64,000 bases of DNA. It comes from Georgenia_B sunbinii (GTDB lineage Bacteria; Actinomycetota; Actinomycetes; Actinomycetales; Actinomycetaceae). The notes under the pieces are model-generated. The model saw only the letters and a list, made by a program, of their open reading frames with translations, did not search any database and was not told the origin of the DNA. Below are positions 26,612 to 35,965 of this stretch, in pieces. Positions within the stretch are counted from its first letter, which is position 1. Every line of letters begins with the position of its first letter. The stretch lies in the NCBI RefSeq assembly GCF_036421855.1, contig NZ_JAZGOK010000012.1, one strand, 5' to 3'. Both the position numbers and the translations under genes were made by a program.

Positions 26612-26766
26612 CTTGTGCTCCTCGTATCTCTGCCGGAGGTGTGGAGCACTGCCTCCTCGCCGAGCAGGCGAGCCCCGGCCTCCGACCGGGGGTAGGTCCG
26701 GGTGCTCCCGGGCCTGGCAGTGCGTTGGTGGCGGCTCACGCTGATGCGTGTCCGCCCAGCCTCAGG

Positions 26767-26880
26767 TCAGCCCTGACGCTGCTTGTGGCGAAGGTTGCTG
26801 CAGATCACCATCACGCGACCGTGACGCCGGATCACCTTGCAGCTATCGCAGATCTTCTTGACGCTCGGCTTGACCTTCAT
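26767..26880 (-). CDS. rpmJ: Ribosomal protein L36
   Basis: A 37-residue gene read directly from the sequence, ATG at 26880. The protein starts MKVKPSVKKICDSCKVIRRH and ends CSNLRHKQRQG. It carries the zinc-binding C-x2-C … C … H pattern (Cys11, Cys14, Cys27, His32). It lies between infA and rpsM, as expected. Confidence 0.97.
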   Translation of the reverse strand: MKVKPSVKKICDSCKVIRRHGRVMVICSNLRHKQRQG

Positions 26881-26950
26881 GGTTTCCTCCGCCGCCGTTC
26901 GGCGCGCGAGTGAGTCCCGCGCCGCGACGGCGATTGCTTGGTTCTGGTGG

Positions 26951-27172
26951 TTACTTGTAGCGGTAGACGATGCGACCTCGGGTGAGGTCGTACGGGCTCA
27001 GCTCGACGACGACCCGGTCCTCGGGGAGGATCCGGATGTAGTTCTGACGCATCTTGCCCGAGATGTGTGCGAGTACCTTGTGGCCGTTGCTCAGCTCCAC
27101 CTTGAACATCGCGTTGGGCAGCGCTTCGAGCACACTGCCCTCGATCTCGATGACGCCGTCCTTCTTCGCCAT
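26951..27172 (-). CDS. infA: Translation initiation factor IF-1
   Basis: A 73-residue IF-1 from the ATG at 27172, preceded by GGAGG. It starts MAKKDGVIEIEGSVLEALPN and ends LTRGRIVYRYK, an S1-type OB fold of standard length. It is the first gene of the leftward infA-rpmJ-rpsM-rpsK-rpoA-rplQ operon. Confidence 0.98.
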   Translation of the reverse strand: MAKKDGVIEIEGSVLEALPNAMFKVELSNGHKVLAHISGKMRQNYIRILPEDRVVVELSPYDLTRGRIVYRYK

Positions 27173-27315
27173 GTCCTCCGCTAACTCTTCTCTCACGCGT
27201 GGCCGTCGTCATCGGTGAGACGTGCTGGTCCGACGACGACGCGGTGTGCCGAAGTCTGACGCCCCACCCCCGGTTCCAGGCAGGGGTAGCAGCAGGCACA
27301 CACGTCCAGCGCTCA

Positions 27316-27321
27316 ATCATA
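27316..27321 (-). promoter_or_regulatory. Possible -10 box for the infA operon
   Basis: On the minus strand the hexamer reads TATGAT, a near-consensus vegetative -10 element, 144 bases upstream of the infA ATG. The -35 region 17 bases further on is weak (TTCCGT), so the call rests mainly on the -10 and the position. Confidence 0.4.
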
Positions 27322-27444
27322 CGACACGCTCGCCCCGCACGGAACCACAGCATGGTGACCTCCGGCGGCCCTGCGCATGAGATGCGTCACGTGATCGACC
27401 GGCGTTCTCCCGCGGCGAGCCTCGCCCTGGCCCAGACTATCGGG

Positions 27445-28338
27445 ATGGACGTCCAGCCGCGTGTGTCGGTCATCATCCCGGTCCGTGACGACCGTCGCCT
27501 CGCCGCATGCCTGGAGTCCGTCCACCGGCAAACCTACCCAGCGGACCTGATCGAGGTTGTGGTGGCAGACAACGGCAGCACCATGCCGGTGCACGAGCTG
27601 CTCGCGCCGTGGCCCGGCGTGCGGTACATCAGCGAACCGACCGGCGGTTCATACACGGCACGCAATGCCGCGGTGCTGGCGAGCACTGGTGCCGTGCTTG
27701 CCTTTACCGATGCCGACTGCCTCCCCGAGCAGACCTGGCTCGAACGGGCAGTCGCTGCGCTCCTCGCCGGGGCGGATGTCGTTGCCGGCCACGTGACCGT
27801 CTACGCACGCGACGCGCGCACACCTCACCCGGTCGAGGCGTACGAGCTGGTCCATGCGTTTCCGCAGGAGATCTACGTCAGCCGCGGTGGCGCGTCGGTG
27901 ACCGCGAACATGTGCACGACGAGGGCGGCCTTCGACGAGGCCGGCCCTTTTCGGCCCGAGCTGTACTCCGGGGCCGACATCGAGTGGTCGCAGCGGGCGA
28001 CCTCGCTCGGGCTGCGCACTGTCTACTGCGCGGCCGCCGTCGTGCACCATCCCGCTCGGCAGTCCTACGCAGCCCTGCGCGCCAAGCTCCGACGGGTGAT
28101 CCACGGTCGCTACGATCGCGATGTCCTCGACGGCGGACCGACCCCGGCCCCGTGGCCCAGACCACGGACACTCGTCCCGCCCCTCGGCGCCATCCGGCGC
28201 GCGCGCCGCGCCCCTCAGCTGGTCACGAGGCGCGCTCGCGGCGCGTTCGTCGTCGGCGAGTTCTACCACCGCTACGCGGCTGCCTGGTACGCCACCGACC
28301 TCGCGCTCCGGACCCGCCGGCAGCGCACGAGGGCGTGA
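27445..28338 (+). CDS. Family 2 glycosyltransferase
   Basis: A 297-residue GT-A enzyme. I chose the ATG at 27445, directly before the family start VSVIIPVRDDRRL; earlier in-frame ATGs at 27352 and 27382 are possible but add unlikely sequence. It has VVADNGS (nucleotide-sugar site), the metal-binding FTDADC, and GADIEWSQRA, which corresponds to the acceptor/catalytic region. It adds a sugar to a lipid-linked glycan, probably exopolysaccharide. It opens the polysaccharide locus and is divergent from infA. Confidence 0.8.
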   Translation: MDVQPRVSVIIPVRDDRRLAACLESVHRQTYPADLIEVVVADNGSTMPVHELLAPWPGVRYISEPTGGSYTARNAAVLASTGAVLAFTDADCLPEQTWLERAVAALLAGADVVAGHVTVYARDARTPHPVEAYELVHAFPQEIYVSRGGASVTANMCTTRAAFDEAGPFRPELYSGADIEWSQRATSLGLRTVYCAAAVVHHPARQSYAALRAKLRRVIHGRYDRDVLDGGPTPAPWPRPRTLVPPLGAIRRARRAPQLVTRRARGAFVVGEFYHRYAAAWYATDLALRTRRQRTRA

Positions 28339-28366
28339 GCGAAGATGCGCGCGTCGTCGGCGCTCG

Positions 28367-29530
28367 TCAGGACCGGTGCGATGACGACCGGGATGCGACG
28401 CCGGCAGGGTCGCTCCCCCGCGCCTCGACGGCCTCCAGGTAGGCGGCCAGGGCGCCGGGGCTCGCAGCGACTCGCTCGGCCGCACCACGCCGCGGTACCG
28501 GGCGGATCCGATCGACGATGCCGCGTGCCGCGTTACGGCTCACAGCGGCCACCGTGGCCGCTGCACCAGGCCGAACCGCGCGGGCAAGGAGCCGCGAGAG
28601 AGAGGCCGACTTTCGTTGTCGGGCGACCGGGGCCAGCCGGTCCACGGCGTCGATGATGCGCAGCAACGCAGTCGACACTCCGAGCGAACGGTAGAAGGAG
28701 CCGGGAACCGGGGTCCCGAGGGTGGCGGTGGCGCGCCGGAGCACCAGTGCTACCTGAGCCTGCGCCCCCCAGTCCAGCGCACGTTGCGCGACCTCGTCCC
28801 ACGACGTGACCTGCCGGGCGACCTGGTCGACGTCGAGCGTCCATCCCAGCTTGTTGGCGCCCGCGAGCGCTGCATGGAGGCAGACGTGCACCATGGTGTC
28901 GACCTCGTCCATCGTCCAGGCGGACCCGAGGCCGATGCTCACCCGCCGCCGTCGTGCGAGGAGATCGACGGTCGGGATCTCGAAGTGCCGGCGCCGGGAC
29001 TCCATGTTGATCATCGACCAGTGCAGGTCGACCGGGATGCCGGCGGGCGTGAACCAGTGCATCTCCCCGGGTGTCTGCGGATTGCGGAGCATGTCCTCGT
29101 AGTCCCCGACGACCCAGCCGGCATCCAGCAGCACCTCACTCACCGCCCGCAGGGCGCTCGGCGCCACCAGCAGGTCGAGGTCGCCGTACGGACGCAGCCC
29201 AGGGACCGGGTGCGCCACCTCGGACAGCACGGGTCCCTTGAAGACCACCCATGGGATGTCACCGAGGAGCTGGTTGACGTTGGCAAGGAGCATCGACGCC
29301 CGGATGTGCAACGACTTCGCCAAGTCTCGGTCGAGCCGCAGCAGCTCTGCGGCTGCCGGCGCCGTCTCTCGAAGGTGCACGTGAGTGAGGGGCGCAACTC
29401 GATGGTGACGCGCGGAATCGACCACGACGTCGGTGAGTGCTTGCGGCACCGCTGTCGGCTCACCTCGACAGATCGCCACGAGGACCTGAGCAGCTGCGCG
29501 GCTCGCGCTGGCCGAGGTGCGCTGCGTCAT
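28367..29530 (-). CDS. Nucleotidyltransferase family protein (NTP_transf_5-like)
   Basis: A 387-residue protein. The nucleotidyltransferase core has WVVFKGPVLSEVAHP followed by PYGDLDLLV, giving the Asp-x-Asp metal motif, then LLDAGWVV and VDLHWSM. This matches the uncharacterised nucleotidyltransferase family that often sits in RiPP clusters, including some lasso clusters with kinases. Here it ends convergent to a glycosyltransferase and lies 153 bases after the polymerase gene, in the polysaccharide locus. Whether it modifies the lasso peptide, a sugar or something else is unknown. Confidence 0.75.
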   Translation of the reverse strand: MTQRTSASASRAAAQVLVAICRGEPTAVPQALTDVVVDSARHHRVAPLTHVHLRETAPAAAELLRLDRDLAKSLHIRASMLLANVNQLLGDIPWVVFKGPVLSEVAHPVPGLRPYGDLDLLVAPSALRAVSEVLLDAGWVVGDYEDMLRNPQTPGEMHWFTPAGIPVDLHWSMINMESRRRHFEIPTVDLLARRRRVSIGLGSAWTMDEVDTMVHVCLHAALAGANKLGWTLDVDQVARQVTSWDEVAQRALDWGAQAQVALVLRRATATLGTPVPGSFYRSLGVSTALLRIIDAVDRLAPVARQRKSASLSRLLARAVRPGAAATVAAVSRNAARGIVDRIRPVPRRGAAERVAASPGALAAYLEAVEARGSDPAGVASRSSSHRS

Positions 29531-29683
29531 GGCGGTGCCACCTCTCTCGTGCCGGCCGCCCGGCGCGCCCGCCCTACGACGCAGCGTAGTGAATCACCGC
29601 CCACCGCGAGCCGGAACGGCCGCAGTCGCCGCGGCACGACCTCTGGGGCTGTCATGCGGAGCACAGAGGCGCTCCCGCGTGCG

Positions 29684-31177
29684 TCATCCCGCCCGCAGGC
29701 GACGACGGAGGTCGCCGGTCAACGGCGCCGTGACGTAGGAGTCCCCGTCGGCCGACATCTGGAGAGGCAACGTCACGCGCATCTGCTCGACTCGCCACAG
29801 CCCGCCGATCGCACCGATGATCACGAAGAGGACCCCCACGAAGGTGGCGAAGCTGAACGAGTCGAACGTGCCGCTGGCGAGCAGAGCGGCCGGCATGACC
29901 ACCGCGAGCGCCTGGCCCAGGTGCCGTGTCTCCTCGCTCCGGGCACGCAGCCGGATGCTTCGCCCCAGCACATAGGGAACGACAAAGAGGGCGCACAGCG
30001 CCACCAGGCCGACGATCCCGCCGGCCAGCGCAGTGCCGTAGAACTGGTTGTCGAGGAGGATGTACCGCTCGGGGAGCACCGTACCGGCCCCTCGGCCGAA
30101 CCACGGGCGTTCGGCAAACACCTCCGTCACGAAGGCCGTGTCGGAGAGTCGCCCCTGGATGCTGGGATCGTTGTCGAGATTCGAGAAGAGGGCGCGGATG
30201 GTCCCCAGCACCCCGCGGTTCACGACGTGGAAGGCCGCAAGTGCCACCACGGACAAGACCATGACGTTGTATCGCCGGCGCCACGGCCAGACGACCGCGA
30301 GCAACCCCATCGACACGGCAACCGTGAGGATGGCGGAGCGGGAGATCGACAGCGGGATGCTCGACGCGATCAGTACGACACAGACCCACTGGACCACCCG
30401 CCGCCGCCCGGGCGGCGCGAAGAAGGCGTAGTGAAGGGCGATCGGCAGCACCAGCGCGAGCACCACCCCGAACTCGATGTAGTGGTTCGCCGTCCCGGCC
30501 ACCCGAGCGAAGTCGGCATCACCACGCGCTCCCACGCCGATGAGAGCGTAGTTGTGCCGCAGTCCCGGGAGACGGATGAACTGAGTCAGGTCGACGATCC
30601 GGAGGAACTGCAGCAGGCCGACGAATGCCATCACCGCGGAGAAGCCGACAACTGCTCTCAGCAGCACGTCGAGCTGCCTGCGAGTGCGGACGCCGTCGGC
30701 GACGGCGAGACCGACGCCCACCATCGCGATGTTGAAGATCAGCCAGCGGTCAGCGCTGTTGGCCTCGATCTGCGGCAGCATCCGGTCGTAACCCACGGCG
30801 TAGCTGAAGATCTGGACGCTGAGATAGCCCCCGAGCAACCAACGGATCGGTTGGCGGCCTGCGGGCAGTCCTCCTCTGCGCCGGGCTGAGAGGAGCCAGA
30901 GGCATGCGAGGAGGATCCCGACGGCCACGGACGGGCGGCCCACCGCACCCAGACCACCGATGACCAGGCGTGCCGGGATGAGGAACTGCAGCGCAAGGAA
31001 GACGACGAGTACCGCGAGCGTACTGAGCTGGCGTGGCCGGAGCAGGACCGGGAGCCACTGGTGGGCACCGCGCCGTGACCGCCGCAGCAGGATCGGCTCG
31101 AACTGCGCTGCAGGGTCGACGCGCAGCTCGGCGGATCGCTCCGAGCCGTTCGACGATGCAGCCCCGGAGCCGGTCAT
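29684..31177 (-). CDS. O-antigen ligase / Wzy-type polymerase-like membrane protein
   Basis: A 497-residue polytopic membrane protein with about ten to twelve hydrophobic helices. One large outside loop is rich in conserved-looking residues, and near residue 350 lies ERPWFGRGAGTVLPERY, typical of the O-antigen ligase/Wzy superfamily. It would polymerise or ligate lipid-linked repeat units at the outer face of the membrane. It overlaps the chain-length regulator gene by four bases. Confidence 0.82.
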   Translation of the reverse strand: MTGSGAASSNGSERSAELRVDPAAQFEPILLRRSRRGAHQWLPVLLRPRQLSTLAVLVVFLALQFLIPARLVIGGLGAVGRPSVAVGILLACLWLLSARRRGGLPAGRQPIRWLLGGYLSVQIFSYAVGYDRMLPQIEANSADRWLIFNIAMVGVGLAVADGVRTRRQLDVLLRAVVGFSAVMAFVGLLQFLRIVDLTQFIRLPGLRHNYALIGVGARGDADFARVAGTANHYIEFGVVLALVLPIALHYAFFAPPGRRRVVQWVCVVLIASSIPLSISRSAILTVAVSMGLLAVVWPWRRRYNVMVLSVVALAAFHVVNRGVLGTIRALFSNLDNDPSIQGRLSDTAFVTEVFAERPWFGRGAGTVLPERYILLDNQFYGTALAGGIVGLVALCALFVVPYVLGRSIRLRARSEETRHLGQALAVVMPAALLASGTFDSFSFATFVGVLFVIIGAIGGLWRVEQMRVTLPLQMSADGDSYVTAPLTGDLRRRLRAG

Positions 31178-31884
31178 AGCCGTGCGCGGTCCCGCTGACG
31201 TTCGGGCAGATGGGCCTCGTTGGGCGGCGGCGCCGATGCCTCGGCCATCTCGGCGTCATCTCGGCGCCGCCCTCGGCGCTTCGCACGACGGCGACGGTAC
31301 AGCCCGACGATGTCGTCGAACAGCACCGCGACGAGCAGGGCGAGGCCGGCGCCCAGGACTGCGACTGCAGCCTGCACCTTCCGCTTGCCGTCATAGACGA
31401 CGCTCTCCACCGAGGGCTCGGCGAGGACGTCCACCCCGTACTGGGACGAGGCGCTCACACCGGCGGCGCCCTGCCGGGTCGACAGCTCCTCGGCAGCCAG
31501 CTCGAACACCCGCCTGCCGGTCTCGAGTGCGACATGAGGGTCATCGGCGCGTACCCGGACGTTCATGATCGTGCTCCGGCTCTGGGTGGACACCTCGTAT
31601 GCCGGGGCAAGACCCTCCGCTGCGATCCGCGCTTGGGTCTCCATGCTGTTGAGCACGATGGCCACGGCCGCATTCGCCTGGTCCTGGCCACCGTAGGGGT
31701 TGGGAACGGTGGCCGGCGCGCTCCCCGGTGTGATGAGTGCAGTGCCGGTGACCTCGTACTCGGGTTGCACGCTGTCGCCCGCCAGGTACACCGCCACTCC
31801 GGTGAGCGCGAGCAGCGGCAAGAAGATGTACCAGCGGCGCAACGTCGCCAAGGTGATCTGCCAGACGTCCAACGTGGCCTCCAC
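31174..31884 (-). CDS. Wzz-type polysaccharide chain-length regulator
   Basis: About 236 residues from a GTG at 31884; another GTG at 31917 is possible and neither has a strong ribosome-binding site. One N-terminal transmembrane helix (LRRWYIFLPLLALTGVAVYLA), an extracytoplasmic alpha/beta domain, and a second helix near the C-terminus (VAVLGAGLALLVAVLF) followed by a basic, then acidic tail give Wzz topology. There is no tyrosine-kinase domain. It is coupled to the polymerase gene by a four-base overlap. Confidence 0.75.
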   Translation of the reverse strand: MEATLDVWQITLATLRRWYIFLPLLALTGVAVYLAGDSVQPEYEVTGTALITPGSAPATVPNPYGGQDQANAAVAIVLNSMETQARIAAEGLAPAYEVSTQSRSTIMNVRVRADDPHVALETGRRVFELAAEELSTRQGAAGVSASSQYGVDVLAEPSVESVVYDGKRKVQAAVAVLGAGLALLVAVLFDDIVGLYRRRRAKRRGRRRDDAEMAEASAPPPNEAHLPERQRDRARL

Positions 31885-32000
31885 TGAATCCGCACCGATG
31901 CATGGACATCGTCCCACCCAGCAGGGGTCCCCGGGACGTCTTCACCAGATCAGCACCACATCTCGACGACCGTGGCGCCGCAACGATTGCGAAGGGGCTG

Positions 32001-33869
32001 TCAGTCGTGCACCGGCGTGTCGAGGTAGGCGGCGGCCTGGAGCCGGAAGAGCTCGGCATATCTGCCCTCTCGCGCCATCAGCTCCTCGTGCGAGCCCGCC
32101 TCCACCACCCGCCCCTGGTCCAGGACGTAGATGACATCGGCGGACCGGACCGAGGAGAAGCGGTGGGAGATGAAGACTGCGGTACGGCCGGCCAGCACCT
32201 TGCGCAACGAGCCGTACAGCGCGCTCTCCGCCCTGGGGTCGAGTGCTGCCGTCGGCTCGTCAAGGATCATCAGGCTGGCGTCCCGGTAGAAAGCGCGCGC
32301 GATCGCCACCCGCTGCCACTGGCCCCCGGAGAGGTCCCGGCCGCCCTTGAAGATCCTGGAGAGGATCGTGTCGTACCCCTGCGGCAGCCCGCTGAGGAAG
32401 GAGTCGGCGCCGGCCCGGTGAGCAGCCTCTTGCATCCGGGTGTCGTCGCCACCCACGGCGACTCGGCCGAGCTCGATGTTCTCCCGACCGGTGAAGGCGT
32501 AGCGCACGAAGTCCTGGAAGATCACCGCCACCTGCTCCCGCAGCGCGACCCGCGAGTACGTCCGCGTATCGGTTCCGTCCCACCGCACGGCGCCAGCCGA
32601 CGGGTCGTAGAGGCCAGCGAGGATCTTCGCCAGTGTGGTCTTTCCCGAGCCGTTCTCTCCGACGAGGGCAACGACCTGACCGCGACCGATGCGCACGTCG
32701 ACGCCCTGGAGCGCCTCGTGCTGACTACCTGGGTAGGAGAAGTGGACGTCGTCGACGACGATCTCCTCGAAACCGACCGGCGGGTCGTCACCCGTCTCTT
32801 CACCTCGCGCCTGGGCGCCGACCGCCATGAAGCTGTCGACATCGTTGAGGAACAGTCCCGCTTCGAAGATCGACTGCGTCCCGCGCAGGAGTGTCTGGAT
32901 CTGTCCCTGGAGCATCCGGATCGCGACGATGGCAGCTCCGGCCTGAGCGACCGTCACCTCCCCCTGCGCAATCAACCAGACGAGCACGAGGAGCGTTCCG
33001 GTGAGGACCACCGCGGAGCCGAGGTTACCGACCAGGCTCAACAAGCTGCGCCGGCGTAGGTGCCGCGCCAGGTCGAGGAGATAGCGGCGGTAGTTCTCGT
33101 CGAAGCGCGAGCGCAACGTGGGGCCGAGATCGAACGCCCGGACCTCTTTGGCGTCGTCACGCCCGGTCATCAAGAAGCTGAGGTAGGAGCGCTGACGTTG
33201 TCGCGGAGTCTGGTCGACGGTGAACCCGAACTCCGACCGGCTCTCGCGCCGGTTGGTGAGAATCACCGGGGCTCCCCCGACCAGCAGGAGCGGCAGGAGG
33301 AGGGGATGGATGCCGACGAGTACCGCGCCGACCCCGATGGTTGCGGTGAGACCGCCGATGACGTTGAACAACGCTCGCGTCACCTGGAACGGCCGGGTCG
33401 TTGCGCTCGCCTCCACCCGCTGCAACCGGTCGTAGAACACCGCCGACTCGAAGTAGCGCAACGACACCCCGGTGGCCATGCCGAGGACCTCCTGGTAGGT
33501 CCGGCGCGCCACGGCCTCGCCGAGGTACCGGCTCATGTTCCCGAGGACCGCGCTGAGCAGCGAGGCAGCCGCCATGAGCCCGGCCAGAGCCAGCGTCGGC
33601 CACAGGAGCGCCGACGACGCACCCCCGGCCGGTCCGAGGTCGAGCACCGCACCGAGGAGCGTCTCGACAACAACCACCTGCAACGCGAGCAGTATCGCGG
33701 CGACCACCTGCACCACGAGCAGCGCGAGGAACAACATCTTCCCCGCCGACCACACCAACCGCACGGACCGGCTGATGAGGTGCCACAACCGGCCGACCGA
33801 TCGCCGCTGGTTCCGGCTCTCGATCTGCAGGTCCAGCGGGTCGACGAAGTCAGACCCTCCCGCCGTCAT
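32001..33869 (-). CDS. ABC exporter, fused membrane and ATP-binding domains
   Basis: A 622-residue half-transporter from the ATG at 33869 (GAAGGG upstream). Five to six membrane helices (about 30-330) are followed by an ATPase domain with Walker A GENGSGKTT, Q-loop FQDFVRYAFT, signature LSGGQWQRVAIARAF, Walker B LMILDEPTAALDP and H-loop ISHRFSS. There is no peptidase domain. Exporters of this layout carry lipids, drugs or peptides and are the D component of lasso clusters. The lasso locus at 13.8-17.1 kb has no transporter, so this could be its exporter, but it lies within the polysaccharide genes and the substrate is unproven. Confidence 0.88.
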   Translation of the reverse strand: MTAGGSDFVDPLDLQIESRNQRRSVGRLWHLISRSVRLVWSAGKMLFLALLVVQVVAAILLALQVVVVETLLGAVLDLGPAGGASSALLWPTLALAGLMAAASLLSAVLGNMSRYLGEAVARRTYQEVLGMATGVSLRYFESAVFYDRLQRVEASATTRPFQVTRALFNVIGGLTATIGVGAVLVGIHPLLLPLLLVGGAPVILTNRRESRSEFGFTVDQTPRQRQRSYLSFLMTGRDDAKEVRAFDLGPTLRSRFDENYRRYLLDLARHLRRRSLLSLVGNLGSAVVLTGTLLVLVWLIAQGEVTVAQAGAAIVAIRMLQGQIQTLLRGTQSIFEAGLFLNDVDSFMAVGAQARGEETGDDPPVGFEEIVVDDVHFSYPGSQHEALQGVDVRIGRGQVVALVGENGSGKTTLAKILAGLYDPSAGAVRWDGTDTRTYSRVALREQVAVIFQDFVRYAFTGRENIELGRVAVGGDDTRMQEAAHRAGADSFLSGLPQGYDTILSRIFKGGRDLSGGQWQRVAIARAFYRDASLMILDEPTAALDPRAESALYGSLRKVLAGRTAVFISHRFSSVRSADVIYVLDQGRVVEAGSHEELMAREGRYAELFRLQAAAYLDTPVHD

Positions 33870-34168
33870 CGACGTGGCCCTTCGTCCCGAAGCTGCACGT
33901 GGCACCCCTTCCCTCCGCCGACCCGTGAGCCCGGCACGACCACCGTCACCGTCGGCGCGACCTTGCCCGTCGTCGTGATCAGCGCCAGCGTACGGGCCAC
34001 CGCCGTGCGGTTGTGCCGGTTGCGGACGCTCGGCATCGCAGTGCCGGCCACGGCCAGGGCCGCCCAACCACGGGGTGAGAGGCCGATACCAATGAAGCAC
34101 CGAGAATCCGCGTCCGCGGCGGTGATCACGCGCCAACCCTCACCCTCGCGACTGAGGCGCAGGGGCAA
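33866..34168 (-). CDS. Small hypothetical protein coupled to the ABC exporter
   Basis: An open frame of up to 100 residues whose stop overlaps the exporter start by four bases. The first start is a TTG at 34168; a GTG at 34129 with a GAGGG upstream gives 87 residues and looks better. GC-rich third positions support real coding. I recognise no family: the protein is basic, with two short hydrophobic stretches (about 46-58 and 75-87) and two cysteines. Its place directly ahead of an exporter could mean a partner or a regulator, but nothing shows this. Confidence 0.4.
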   Translation of the reverse strand: MPLRLSREGEGWRVITAADADSRCFIGIGLSPRGWAALAVAGTAMPSVRNRHNRTAVARTLALITTTGKVAPTVTVVVPGSRVGGGKGCHVQLRDEGPRR

Positions 34169-34417
34169 GCCATCATCCGGCTCTCATCCTTTCCCACAGT
34201 CAGAGCGCGTGCCAGATTGAGATCTCAGCGCGGGCGACGGCGACGCAAGGGCCCTTCCGCCGGCAGCACGACGCACGACCAACATGGAAGGGCGAAGGAT
34301 CACTGTGAGCATCCCCCGGCCGTCCGAGAGCCACCCGTCGTCTCGCCGCGTTCCAGAATGGCGGTCCATCACTCGCCAGCGCCTCGCGCCTCGCAGCGAC
34401 CGGGCACAGGCAGCACG

Positions 34418-35896
34418 ATGACGCTGCGGACCGATGGCCAGGCTCAGGGGCTCGGCCTTGCTCAGCACCTTCCGACGCTCCTCGCCAAGCTGCTCCCGGC
34501 TCGCCTGCCGACGACCATCCGGCCGTGGCGCGCCTCGGTGGGCCGGTACCTCGCCCTTGCCGTGCTCTGCGACTTCACCATCGCCACCATCGTGGTCGCT
34601 GTGCTCACGACCGGTGGGCGAGGCATCACCGAAGCTGCTGCCCTCGCGCTCGCTGCCGGCCTCGGCTTCATCATCACCATCGCCGGCTGCCGCGGCTACC
34701 GCGGCATCCGCGTCGCCTCCGGGGCCGGGGAGTTCCACAGCTTGTTCCGAGTCGCCGGCGTGCTGGCCGTCGCATCGTTGGCGGTCCACTACGTCGGCGT
34801 GACCGAGCTGCCCGGTGCCACGTTCATCGAGGCACTGGGCGTCACCATCGCCCTCGCGCTCGTCGCCCGCGCGCTCACCCGGCTGGTCGTGCGGCACCTG
34901 CGGGCTCGCGGGATGTTCGTCCGCCGCACCCTCCTCGTGGGCAGCATGGAGAGCCTCAACCACATCTTCGAGGTGCTCGACGAGGCAGGGTCCCACGGCT
35001 TGGTCATCGTCGGGGTGTGCACCCCGACGCCTCCGGACAGCACCTCCACCAGGAGCCCGGTCCTCGGCCGGTACGAATCCATCCCGCAGCTCGTCGACGA
35101 GTTCAACGTCGACGAGGTCCTCATCGCTGCCGACGCCATGGAGGCGACCGACCTGCGCCGCCTCGGGTGGCGGCTCGCTGACCGGCCCACCGGCCTCCTG
35201 GTGCTGCCCTCGATCACCGAGGTGGTGCCGCGCCGGGTGCACATGGAGTCTCTCGGTGGCACACCGCTGCTGGGCGTCGCACTCACGACGCCGCGGCCGA
35301 GCCGATGGACCAAGGCCGTCTTCGACCGTGCCGTCGGTGCAATGATGCTCATCGTCGCTCTCCCGATCATCACCATCGCCGCGATCCTGGTCCGGTCGAC
35401 GTCCCGGGGTCCGGCGCTCTTCAAGCAGACGCGGGTCGGGATCGACGGACGTCCGTTCACGATGCACAAGCTGCGGTCCATGACCACCGACGCCGAGAAG
35501 CGGCTACCGGCGCTACGGGAGCACAACGACGGCAACGGCGTCCTCTTCAAGCTCCGCGAGGACCCCCGGGTGACACCGGTCGGCCGGGTGCTTCGGCGGC
35601 TGTCCATCGACGAGCTTCCCCAGCTGTGGAACGTCGTCACCGGGCAGATGTCACTCGTCGGCCCACGGCCTGCGCTGCCCGAGGAGGTCGCCGCGTTCAA
35701 CGAGGATGCTCGTCATCGGTTGTGCGTCAAGCCCGGGCTGACGGGGCTATGGCAGGTCAGCGGGCGGTCGAACCTCTCCGCTGCGCACTCGGCGCGGCTG
35801 GACCTGCGCTACGCCGACAACTGGTCGATGGCCATGGACCTCACCATCCTGTGGCGTACCGCGCGAGCAGTCCTCGGTGGCAAGGGCGCGTACTGA
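34418..35896 (+). CDS. Priming glycosyl-1-phosphate transferase (undecaprenyl-phosphate, WbaP/CpsE type)
   Basis: A 492-residue polyprenyl glycosylphosphotransferase; the frame is open from 34217 but the ATG at 34418 gives the proper start. Four to five N-terminal helices, a nucleotide-fold middle domain (LLVGSMESL…), one more helix, then the catalytic C-terminal domain with FKQTRVGIDGRPF, DELPQLWNVVTGQMSLVGPRP and KPGLTGLWQVSGRS. It puts the first sugar phosphate on undecaprenyl phosphate and so starts exopolysaccharide synthesis. It is divergent from the exporter genes. Confidence 0.92.
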   Translation: MTLRTDGQAQGLGLAQHLPTLLAKLLPARLPTTIRPWRASVGRYLALAVLCDFTIATIVVAVLTTGGRGITEAAALALAAGLGFIITIAGCRGYRGIRVASGAGEFHSLFRVAGVLAVASLAVHYVGVTELPGATFIEALGVTIALALVARALTRLVVRHLRARGMFVRRTLLVGSMESLNHIFEVLDEAGSHGLVIVGVCTPTPPDSTSTRSPVLGRYESIPQLVDEFNVDEVLIAADAMEATDLRRLGWRLADRPTGLLVLPSITEVVPRRVHMESLGGTPLLGVALTTPRPSRWTKAVFDRAVGAMMLIVALPIITIAAILVRSTSRGPALFKQTRVGIDGRPFTMHKLRSMTTDAEKRLPALREHNDGNGVLFKLREDPRVTPVGRVLRRLSIDELPQLWNVVTGQMSLVGPRPALPEEVAAFNEDARHRLCVKPGLTGLWQVSGRSNLSAAHSARLDLRYADNWSMAMDLTILWRTARAVLGGKGAY

Positions 35897-35965
35897 GGCG
35901 CTGGTCGCGCCGTCACGGGTCATGCGGTGGGCACCGCATGGCGTCACTCGAAAGGATCACCGACG

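Noticed and set aside
34184..35467. A minus-strand open frame of 427 codons
   Set aside because: Antisense to the priming glycosyl-1-phosphate transferase; low-complexity product.
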